Shown one piece after another: positions 50,545 to 58,184 of a stretch of 64,000 nucleotides of DNA. Each line of letters opens with the position of its first letter. Positions within the stretch are counted from its first letter, which is position 1. A program made the translations under genes and the position numbers. Location: assembly GCF_009834915.1 (NCBI RefSeq), contig NZ_WVHS01000001.1:496001-560000 (forward strand). Reading direction: 5' to 3'. The stretch is from Hufsiella ginkgonis (GTDB lineage: Bacteria > Bacteroidota > Bacteroidia > Sphingobacteriales > Sphingobacteriaceae). The notes under the pieces are model-generated. The model saw only the letters and a list, made by a program, of their open reading frames with translations, ran no database searches and was not told the DNA's origin.

Positions 50545-53500
50545 ATGAATAAAAAGATTACTCCAGATCTTTTACAGGGCCTTTTATCCAGGTTCTTCCT
50601 GGTTGCCCTGCTGATGAGTCTCTTCACCGCCGCACAGGCACACAATACACCGCTCCGCGCCGGGGTTAGCCCGGCAGAAACCATTACCGGCACTGTTACC
50701 GATGAGAACGGCGACCCGATGCCCGGTGTAAATATCGTAGAGAAAAACAACCCCCAGCACGGCACCACTACAGACGTGAACGGGAAATACAGCATCCAGG
50801 CAGAGCGCGGGACCGTGCTCGTTTTTACTTCCATCGGCTATGCCCGGCAGGAAGTTACCGTAAGCGGCGCCGCCACGCTTAATATCAGGCTGGTACTACA
50901 GGCTACGCAATTAACCGAAGTAGTGGCCATTGGTTACCAGACACTCCGCAAGAGCGATGTAACAGGCGCTATTTCGAGCGTAAAAGCGTCGGAATTAAAC
51001 CTCTCCGCTCCTTCACTGGGCCAGGCACTCGCCGGGAAAGTTGCAGGTGTACAGATCTCGCAAACAAGCGGCGCACCTTACCAGGGCACCAAGATCCGGG
51101 TACGCGGTATCGGCTCCTTCAGCGCCAGCTCGGATCCGCTGTACGTAATAGACGGCTATCCTGCCGGCAACGACGTGTACATCAACCCCGAGGACATCGA
51201 ATCGGTCGACATCCTGAAAGATGCCGCTTCTGCCGCCATTTACGGCTCGCGCGCTTCCGGCGGTGTAGTACTTATTACCACCAAACGGGGTAAGGATGGC
51301 AAAGGCAAGTTCGACTACGACGTACAGTTCGGCTCAAACCAACTGGCAAAGAAAGTAGACCTGCTGGGCTCCAACGACTTTGCACAGCTGGTGATCGACG
51401 GCAGGAACAATGCCTACCGCGACCTTTGGGAAAACAGCGGTAAAGTGTGGACCGATGCCATGCTCTCGGACGTAAACGCTACCCGTATCGCCAACGTGGG
51501 CAACGCCGGCAGCGTAAGTATACCCCCTTACCTGTACGACTTTCCTACGCAGAAGTTAATCCCGCAAACGGTAAATACAGATTGGCAGGACGAGCTATAC
51601 CGCAACGCTTTTTACCAGAAACATACCCTATCTTTCGCGGGAGGCAACACCGGTATTAAATATTATGTGAGCGGCGCTTACCAGGACCAGGATGGCATCA
51701 TCCTCGGCTCAGGGCAGAAACGTTACAACTTCCGCAGCAACGTGGATGGCGACGTGAACAAAAAACTGCACGTAGGCGCCAATATCTCCTATACCCAAAA
51801 CGAAAACCAGGAAACCCAGGAAGGGCGTTTTGACCACGGACCGATCCTCGGCGCGCTTATTTATATGCCATTTTTCCCCGCGTATAACCCCGATGGCAGC
51901 CTGGCTACCAATACTGCCGCGGCACAATCGGCCGCCTTCGGTTTCCAGAGCATCGAAAACCCGGTTGCACTGGCTACCCGGACCAGGATCGGCCGCAAAG
52001 GCTACCGCAGTACACTTAACGCCAATGCCAGCTACAAGATCCTGCCTGAGCTGGTATTCAAGGCAAACCTCGGTACCCAGACCTACAACGAAAAGTACGA
52101 CTACTACCTACCCACCAGCCTTAGCAACGGCGCCAACCCCCCGGGATCGGCACAGGCCATCGCGGCAGCCAATGCGGTAGCACAGGCAGGCACCCTGGTA
52201 GACCGCCTGGCGGAGTTTACCCTCAGCTATAAAAAAGACGCCGGTCGGCACCATTTTGACGCACTCGCAGGCTACACTGCCCAGAAAACCACCAACGACG
52301 TGCTCAGCGTAACAGCCAAAGGTTTCCAGAACGACAACATCCCGGAAGTAACCGGCAAAGGCGCCGACGCCGCTTTCTTTACGCTGAATGGCGGACCTAC
52401 CGGGAAATCGGCTTTTACGCTGCTTTCTTACCTCGGGCGCTTAAACTATAGCTACGCCTCCAAATACTTCCTTACCGCTTCGTTTCGTTCCGACGGATCA
52501 TCACGCTTCGGCCCGCAAAACAAATACGGCTATTTCCCTTCGGTAGCCCTGGGCTGGAACCTATCCGACGAATCGTTTTATGACCGGTTACTCGGCAACG
52601 CCTCTACCCTTAAGCTTCGCGCCAGCTGGGGATTAAGCGGTAACTACAACATCGGTAACTACAGTTACCTGCAAACACTCGCCAGCCCTACCGGTGTGGT
52701 ATTCGGCAACAGCAGTTCCGTTGCTTCGGCCACTTACGCAGGCGGTATCGCCGACGAAAAACTAAGCTGGGAAACTACCAGGCAGTATAACATCGGCGCA
52801 GACCTTGGTTTCTTTAACGGACGTCTTTCGGCCATCGCCAACTACTACCTCAGCTACTCTTACGACCTTTTGTACAACCAGCCGATCTCCGCCATTTCCG
52901 GAAGCACCGTGATCCTCACCAACCTGCGTAATTCAGAGATCCGCAACCGCGGATTCGACCTGCAGCTTGACGGTAAATTACTGAGCAAGAAAGATTTCAA
53001 CCTGAGCCTGAGCGGTAACGTTTCTATCAACCGCAACAAGGTGACCAGGCTGCCGGGTAACAATACCATCATCATTAACGGCGCCGAGCGCTCTTATCTT
53101 ACCAACATCACCACCCAGGGACAGCCGGTGGGTATGTTCTACGGATTTAAGGTAGGCGGGATGGTTACCGCCGGGAACATCGGTAAAGTAGCGCCTTCTT
53201 CGGCACAGACCAACCCGCTCCGCATCGGCGATCTTTACTTTGAAGATACTGACAAAAACGGCGTAGTGAACGATGCCGACAAAACCGTGATCGGATCGCC
53301 ATATGCCAAATACACGTACGGCTTCGCATTAAGCTCGAGGTTTAAAATGGTCGACCTGAGCGCATCCTTTAACGGCTCGCAGGGCAACAAGATACTCGAC
53401 GGGCAGGACTACTACCTGTATAACATGGAAGGTTCCGGCAACCAATACGCTGATGTAGTGAACCGCTACCGGAACGCAGGCTCGCCCGGCGACGGGTCGG

Positions 53501-53841
53501 TATACCGCGCCTCACGCGCTGGCACGCAAAGCAACAGCACCCGTCTTTCTACTTTTTACTTACAGGACGGCTCTTTCCTGAGGTGTACCAACATCACCCT
53601 CGGGTTTAACCTGCCAACTACCCTCGCCAGCAAATTACACGCAGGTAACGCCCGCCTGTTTGCCAGCGTGGTAAATGTCTTCACCGTAACCGACTACAAA
53701 GGTTATAACCCCGAGGTGGACTACAACTACAGCAGCGGTGCCTCCAACAGCACGCAGCCGCCGAACCTTACGCCAGGCATCGACTACGGCGTATACCCGC
53801 TGGTACGGTCGTATAACGTTGGACTAAGGGTTGGATTTTAA
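50545..53841 (+). CDS. susC: SusC/RagA-type TonB-linked outer-membrane transporter
   Basis: The 1098-residue protein has a signal peptide (about 1-32). A CarboxypepD_reg-like domain (about 46-125) with GTVTDENGDPMPGVNIVEKNN comes next. The plug (about 130-245) has QALAGKVAGVQISQTSGAPYQGTKIRVRGIG and SVDILKDAASAAIYGSRASGGVVLITTKRG, the SusC hallmark. The barrel ends NVGLRVGF. It imports oligosaccharides or peptides with the SusD protein encoded 19 bases later. No CAZyme follows, so the ligand is unknown. A 177-base spacer separates it from the preceding gene. Confidence 0.95.
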   Translation: MNKKITPDLLQGLLSRFFLVALLMSLFTAAQAHNTPLRAGVSPAETITGTVTDENGDPMPGVNIVEKNNPQHGTTTDVNGKYSIQAERGTVLVFTSIGYARQEVTVSGAATLNIRLVLQATQLTEVVAIGYQTLRKSDVTGAISSVKASELNLSAPSLGQALAGKVAGVQISQTSGAPYQGTKIRVRGIGSFSASSDPLYVIDGYPAGNDVYINPEDIESVDILKDAASAAIYGSRASGGVVLITTKRGKDGKGKFDYDVQFGSNQLAKKVDLLGSNDFAQLVIDGRNNAYRDLWENSGKVWTDAMLSDVNATRIANVGNAGSVSIPPYLYDFPTQKLIPQTVNTDWQDELYRNAFYQKHTLSFAGGNTGIKYYVSGAYQDQDGIILGSGQKRYNFRSNVDGDVNKKLHVGANISYTQNENQETQEGRFDHGPILGALIYMPFFPAYNPDGSLATNTAAAQSAAFGFQSIENPVALATRTRIGRKGYRSTLNANASYKILPELVFKANLGTQTYNEKYDYYLPTSLSNGANPPGSAQAIAAANAVAQAGTLVDRLAEFTLSYKKDAGRHHFDALAGYTAQKTTNDVLSVTAKGFQNDNIPEVTGKGADAAFFTLNGGPTGKSAFTLLSYLGRLNYSYASKYFLTASFRSDGSSRFGPQNKYGYFPSVALGWNLSDESFYDRLLGNASTLKLRASWGLSGNYNIGNYSYLQTLASPTGVVFGNSSSVASATYAGGIADEKLSWETTRQYNIGADLGFFNGRLSAIANYYLSYSYDLLYNQPISAISGSTVILTNLRNSEIRNRGFDLQLDGKLLSKKDFNLSLSGNVSINRNKVTRLPGNNTIIINGAERSYLTNITTQGQPVGMFYGFKVGGMVTAGNIGKVAPSSAQTNPLRIGDLYFEDTDKNGVVNDADKTVIGSPYAKYTYGFALSSRFKMVDLSASFNGSQGNKILDGQDYYLYNMEGSGNQYADVVNRYRNAGSPGDGSVYRASRAGTQSNSTRLSTFYLQDGSFLRCTNITLGFNLPTTLASKLHAGNARLFASVVNVFTVTDYKGYNPEVDYNYSSGASNSTQPPNLTPGIDYGVYPLVRSYNVGLRVGF

Positions 53842-53860
53842 CATCATTAAATGAATTAGA

Positions 53861-55396
53861 ATGAACAGAAAACTCATCATAACGACTGCCTTTACCGGCC
53901 TTATGCTGGCGGGAACCTCCTGCAAAGAAGATTTTTTAACACTTACCAACCCAAATGCCATCGAGCTCGGCACCAGTTTCCGCTCGCCGGACGATGTATT
54001 GCTCGCCGTAAACGGCATTTACCAATCGTTGCGCAGCAGCAACAACATTGGCGAAAACAGCAGCTTATGGACCGACGAACGCTCTGACGATACCGGCAGA
54101 AACGACAACCAGTCGAACGCCGGAGAGCCTTTCCAGTTTAACGATTTCTCGTTGCTGCCCAGCAACACATACCTCAAAAGCCACTGGGTTTCGTTATACG
54201 GGACCATTTCAAGAGCCAACGTGGTGCTTTCAAATATCGATAATGTAACCTTCGCCGATGCGAACCTCAAGAAACAATACAGCGCCGAAGCCAAATTCCT
54301 GCGCGCGCTCATGTACTTTCACCTGGTACGCAAATGGGGAGATGTGCCGCTGGTGACCACCCAGCTTAAAACCGCCGATGATGTGGCCGCCAGCACTTTC
54401 AGGGTGAAGCAGGCAGAGGTTTATGCACAAATTATTAAGGACCTGTCTGAGGCGCTCGACAGTAACATCCCCGACCGCGCTACCGGGGCGACCATCGGCC
54501 GCACGTCGAAAGCGGCCATCAATACACTCCTGGGCCAGGTTTACTTAACCATGGCTACCACGGTAACAGGTGTTGACAAAACCGCTACGCTTAACCAGGC
54601 CAAAACCTGCCTCACGGCTGCTTACAACATGAAAACGTTCGCTACGCTGGCAGCCATCCCCTATGCGGACGTATTCGATGTAACCAAGAAAGCAACCTGC
54701 CCCGAGCTGATCTTCCAGATCGTAAACAAACAGGGCGATCCCACCTACAGCTCATCACTTGCCGCCAACAACCAGGCCAAAGGCGAAACCATCAATTCGT
54801 TGAAACCGGCTGCGGGCAGCGGCGGCAACGTTACGCCAGACCTTATTAAGGATTACGAAACAGGCGACCCGCGCATGACCTGGTCGGTAAAGTTTGCGAA
54901 CGACGCGATCGTGAAAGACTACTTTATCACCAAATACCGGGACGCAAGCGCTGCTGCTTCAAACCTGGGTTATGGCGGTAATGACTGGATCCTGATGCGC
55001 TACGCCGACGTTATCCTGATGCTGGCAGAAGTGAACATGCAACTCGGCGACAACGCAACGGCCATCCAATACCTCGACATGGTACGCGCGCGCGCCGGCA
55101 TGCCTGCGTACGCGGTGTCGGTACTCAATCCTGCTTATACCGCAAAATATCCTACCCTCAAGCTGGCCATCCTGCATGAACGCCGCGTTGAGCTCGCTTT
55201 TGAGCATAAGCGCTGGTTCGACCTGCTCCGGTTCTTTACCACCGAAGAGCTGGTAACGTACTTCAAAAGCAAAAGCCAGGCTGATTTCGGGATCGCTAAA
55301 CTTTCCAACTTCAGCACAAAAGACCGGTATTACCCGATCCCTTTTGACGAGTACAAACTCGACCCGGTGAAAATGTACCAGAACCCGGGGTATTAG
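53861..55396 (+). CDS. susD: SusD/RagB nutrient-binding lipoprotein
   Basis: The 511-residue lipoprotein (lipobox AGTSC, Cys21) has SusD-like helices: IYQSLRSSNNIGENSSLW, then AEAKFLRALMYFHLVRKWGDVPLVTT, a TPR-like core, and ILHERRVELAFEHKRWFDLLRF near the C terminus. It caps the SusC transporter and binds the substrate. It ends DPVKMYQNPGY, typical of the group. A strong terminator follows at 55418-55456, closing a two-gene operon. Confidence 0.95.
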   Translation: MNRKLIITTAFTGLMLAGTSCKEDFLTLTNPNAIELGTSFRSPDDVLLAVNGIYQSLRSSNNIGENSSLWTDERSDDTGRNDNQSNAGEPFQFNDFSLLPSNTYLKSHWVSLYGTISRANVVLSNIDNVTFADANLKKQYSAEAKFLRALMYFHLVRKWGDVPLVTTQLKTADDVAASTFRVKQAEVYAQIIKDLSEALDSNIPDRATGATIGRTSKAAINTLLGQVYLTMATTVTGVDKTATLNQAKTCLTAAYNMKTFATLAAIPYADVFDVTKKATCPELIFQIVNKQGDPTYSSSLAANNQAKGETINSLKPAAGSGGNVTPDLIKDYETGDPRMTWSVKFANDAIVKDYFITKYRDASAAASNLGYGGNDWILMRYADVILMLAEVNMQLGDNATAIQYLDMVRARAGMPAYAVSVLNPAYTAKYPTLKLAILHERRVELAFEHKRWFDLLRFFTTEELVTYFKSKSQADFGIAKLSNFSTKDRYYPIPFDEYKLDPVKMYQNPGY

Positions 55397-55417
55397 GCGT
55401 CAATATCCGCCCATCCC

Positions 55418-55456
55418 AAAAGCCGTCCCCGGTTTACCCCGGGGACGGCTTTTTTT
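55418..55456 (+). terminator. Rho-independent terminator of the SusCD operon
   Basis: The arms AAAGCCGTCCCC (55419-55430) and GGGGACGGCTTT (55441-55452) pair perfectly around a 10-base loop and run into a T tract. It lies 22 bases after the SusD stop codon. Confidence 0.9.
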
Positions 55457-55508
55457 GTTAGAAAATCTGAAAAAATCAGGCAATCCGGCCGGCCGTAAAG
55501 CAGTTTCA

Positions 55509-55841
55509 TTACTCCGCTTCACCCAACCCGTTTCCCGGGCCGGTACCATATGCCGCATCAGGATCACTTAAGCGGGTGCTTTCATCAGATTCAGGCCCGG
55601 TATACTTGCTGATATCAATACCATCCGGATCGTCGGGCGCCTGGCCGCCATTAAGCCCGATAGCGGGGACCGGCGGCTTACCCCGGGGAGCATCTCCCTC
55701 CGATTCGGCGAGATCCTGGTAATCCATCAGGACCTCGTCCGGCGATCCTGGTCTTGTTTCGTTACCTGTAGCCGGGGGTGTGGCCTGCTGTGCGGCATTC
55801 CCTGCCAGTTCCTGTTCTGAAAGATGATCGTTGGCGTTCAT
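55509..55841 (-). CDS. Small acidic, disordered protein
   Basis: The start is placed at the ATG at 55841 (110 residues), since eight extra codons before it add nothing. The sequence is rich in Glu, Asp, Pro, Gly and Ala with many low-complexity stretches (ATPPATGNETRPGSPDE, GNGLGEAE) and no hydrophobic core, so it is probably unfolded. It may be cytoplasmic. I do not recognise a family. It lies 69 bases after the oxidoreductase gene on the same strand. Confidence 0.6.
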   Translation of the reverse strand: MNANDHLSEQELAGNAAQQATPPATGNETRPGSPDEVLMDYQDLAESEGDAPRGKPPVPAIGLNGGQAPDDPDGIDISKYTGPESDESTRLSDPDAAYGTGPGNGLGEAE

Positions 55842-55910
55842 AACTGTTGTTGAATGGTGCTCCAATACAATGCCGCTTGTGCGGGAAATGTTTGCGGGTA
55901 CGGCGATACG

Positions 55911-56903
55911 TTATACCCAGGCGCCCGCCGCCGCACTTTTTACAACCTGCGCTATTACCCGCATATTCTTAACCGCGTCGTCAAGCGGGAAAGGTGCAGG
56001 CGTGCCGTCCAGTATCGCCCGCGAGAACTCGTCGGCCTGTATCGTGAATTGATTGATGTCCGAAAATACCCGCTCCTCCGTGCCCGATTGCCGGTGCAGC
56101 CACACTTTTACGGCCTTATCCGGCAGCGGGTTAAAAGGCACTTCGATCTCGATACGCCCGGTAGTGCCCATAATGTTTACGCGCTGGTAATACATCAGCT
56201 GCGTGGAGCAGGTAAAATGCGAGGAGCCAGTTCCGAAATCCAGTATGCCCGAGGTAACACGGTCGGTTCCCATCATGGGATCGTGTTCCTGCATGCCCAA
56301 AACACGGACCGGCTCGGCACCGAATATCAGCCTCGAAAGCGATACACAATAACAACCGATATCCATCAAACCGCCGCCGCCTGCCTCAACCTGGTTCCGG
56401 ATATTGGCCGGATCTGCATTGTAATAAGAAAACACGGATTGGATCACTTTCAGGTCGCCGATAGCGCCTTCCGTCACCCATTGTTTCGCCTGCCTCCATT
56501 GCGGATGAAACCGGTACATAAACGCCTCCATTACTTTCAACCCCGGGTATTTTCCTGCTGCCAGGAGCAGTTCTTCCGCCTCTGCGGGAGAGAGACCGAC
56601 CGGTTTCTCGCAAAGCACATGTTTTCCCGCTTCGAGACATTTAACGGCCCAGGGAACATGCAGGTGATTGGGCAACGAAATATAGACGGCATCGATATCA
56701 GCATCGTCCAGGAGCTCCCGGTAGGTACCGTATGCTTTCGCGATGCCGAGGTTCGCCGCTGTTGATTCCGCTCGTTCGCGCATGCGCGAAGCGATGGCGG
56801 TAACCTCTGCAAACGCAGATCGCTGCATGGCGGGAATCACTTTTTCGCGGGCGATCTTTGCGGTGCCAAGTACGCCCCAGCGAACATTAGGTGTTTGTGT
56901 CAT
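55911..56903 (-). CDS. Gfo/Idh/MocA family oxidoreductase
   Basis: The 330-residue protein has a Rossmann NAD(P) domain with GVLGTAKIA near residue 10 and the EKP motif at 99-101 (catalytic Lys100). The C-terminal alpha/beta domain has GGGGLMDIGCYCVSL. It oxidises or reduces a sugar or polyol, but the substrate cannot be told from the sequence. There is no signal peptide, so it is cytoplasmic. It is divergent from the methyltransferase gene over 62 bases. Confidence 0.9.
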   Translation of the reverse strand: MTQTPNVRWGVLGTAKIAREKVIPAMQRSAFAEVTAIASRMRERAESTAANLGIAKAYGTYRELLDDADIDAVYISLPNHLHVPWAVKCLEAGKHVLCEKPVGLSPAEAEELLLAAGKYPGLKVMEAFMYRFHPQWRQAKQWVTEGAIGDLKVIQSVFSYYNADPANIRNQVEAGGGGLMDIGCYCVSLSRLIFGAEPVRVLGMQEHDPMMGTDRVTSGILDFGTGSSHFTCSTQLMYYQRVNIMGTTGRIEIEVPFNPLPDKAVKVWLHRQSGTEERVFSDINQFTIQADEFSRAILDGTPAPFPLDDAVKNMRVIAQVVKSAAAGAWV

Positions 56904-56920
56904 CTCTTTTTGCTGTTAAC

Positions 56921-56953
56921 TTGCAATGCCGGCAATTTATCATTTTATCTTTA
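56921..56953 (+). promoter_or_regulatory. Possible promoter of the methyltransferase gene
   Basis: TTG at 56921-56923 and TATCTTTA at 56946-56953 (one mismatch from TAnnTTTG) are 22 bases apart. The ATG follows at 56966. Confidence 0.35.
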
Positions 56954-56965
56954 TCAAAACCCGCT

Positions 56966-57574
56966 ATGCAGGACCTCCATGCCACTTTCGGTAACATCGA
57001 CATCTACCTCTTCGACCAGCTGCTAAAAGGCACCTACAGCCAATGCAAAACCGTTCTCGATGCCGGCTGCGGCGCGGGCCGTAATCTCGTATATTTCCTC
57101 AGGAACAGTTACGAAGTTTATGGCATCGACCCCGATCCGGGCAGCGTAGCGAAGGTAACCGCACTCTCCCGAACACTCGCTCCGCAAAACCCGGCCGCTA
57201 ATTTTGTTTCCGCCTCCGCGGAAGCGCTGCCTTTTGAAGACGCCGCTTTCGACCTGGTGATCAGCAGCGCGGTCCTTCATTTTGCCCGCAACCCGGCACA
57301 TTTCGAAAGTATGGTGCATTCCATGTGGCGCGTACTCAAACCGGGTGGGTATTTCTTCGCACGACTGGCGTCGGATATCGGTATCGGGGATCGTGTACGT
57401 CCTCTTGGCGATGGCAGGTTCCTGCTTCCCGACGGTTCGCAGCGCTTCCTGGTGAACGAAGCCGTGCTGCTGGCTATCACCGAAGAACTGGGCGGTTACC
57501 TGCACGAACCGATTAAAACTACCAACGTGCAAAACTTACGGTGCATGACTACCTGGTGCCTGCAAAAAAAATAA
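56966..57574 (+). CDS. Class I SAM-dependent methyltransferase
   Basis: The start is the ATG at 56966, giving 202 residues; an in-frame start 25 codons earlier overlaps the promoter and the divergent gene. Motif I is VLDAGCGAGRNL. The acidic residue of motif II is in YGIDPDPGSV, and VISSAVLHFARN and SMWRVLKPGGYFFARLA follow. The target is unknown. It is convergent with the isopentenyl-diphosphate isomerase gene, with 11 bases between stops. Confidence 0.87.
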   Translation: MQDLHATFGNIDIYLFDQLLKGTYSQCKTVLDAGCGAGRNLVYFLRNSYEVYGIDPDPGSVAKVTALSRTLAPQNPAANFVSASAEALPFEDAAFDLVISSAVLHFARNPAHFESMVHSMWRVLKPGGYFFARLASDIGIGDRVRPLGDGRFLLPDGSQRFLVNEAVLLAITEELGGYLHEPIKTTNVQNLRCMTTWCLQKK

Positions 57575-57585
57575 CCGGTCAATTA

Positions 57586-58122
57586 TTAATAGCCCGCACG
57601 TTTCACATACTGCCGGTAGTTTTCGATCACCCTGTCTAAACAGATGCGGAGCCATTCGCTATAATGCGCCGGATGTTGGGCGAGGTCTGCTGCAAGTTGG
57701 TCCAGCCCGACGTATTTTACCTCCATCACTTCCCGGGGCGAGGGGACGGGCAGGGCATCGCTCGTACCAAAAAAAACATGGTCGAATTCGTGCTCTACCA
57801 GGTTATTTTCCAGGCGGGCACGATAGGTGAAATTAAACTGGTGAATGAGCTCGCAATCGAGGCCCATTTCTTCGAGCAGCCGCCGGTTGGCCGCATCCTG
57901 GCTGCGTTCGCCGGGGCGCGGATGGCTGCAGCAGGTGTTTGTCCATTTACCACCCGAATGATATTTGTCCATGGCCCGCTGCTGCAGCAGCAATTCGTCC
58001 CGCGAGTTAAAAATAAAGACCGAAAAGGCCCGGTGCAGTGCGCCTTCCAGGTGGGCCTGCATCTTACTCATGGTACCGGTTGCGCAATCGGATTCGTCGA
58101 CAAGGATTACTTCTTCTTCCAC
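57586..58122 (-). CDS. idi: Isopentenyl-diphosphate delta-isomerase, type 1
   Basis: This 178-residue Nudix-fold enzyme interconverts isopentenyl and dimethylallyl diphosphate. Visible motifs: LHRAFSVFIFN, KWTNTCCSHPRPGE with the catalytic Cys65, AANRRLLEEMGLD (Nudix-like) and EHEFDHVF with the metal and catalytic Glu. The start is a GTG at 58122, because an in-frame TAA lies 12 bases upstream with no ATG between. Its neighbours are not isoprenoid genes. Confidence 0.93.
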   Translation of the reverse strand: MEEEVILVDESDCATGTMSKMQAHLEGALHRAFSVFIFNSRDELLLQQRAMDKYHSGGKWTNTCCSHPRPGERSQDAANRRLLEEMGLDCELIHQFNFTYRARLENNLVEHEFDHVFFGTSDALPVPSPREVMEVKYVGLDQLAADLAQHPAHYSEWLRICLDRVIENYRQYVKRAGY

Positions 58123-58184
58123 AGAAAGGCTTTAACAGATGTTTTAATACGCGTTATTATGTTAAGCACCGCGAAACCGGTTGA

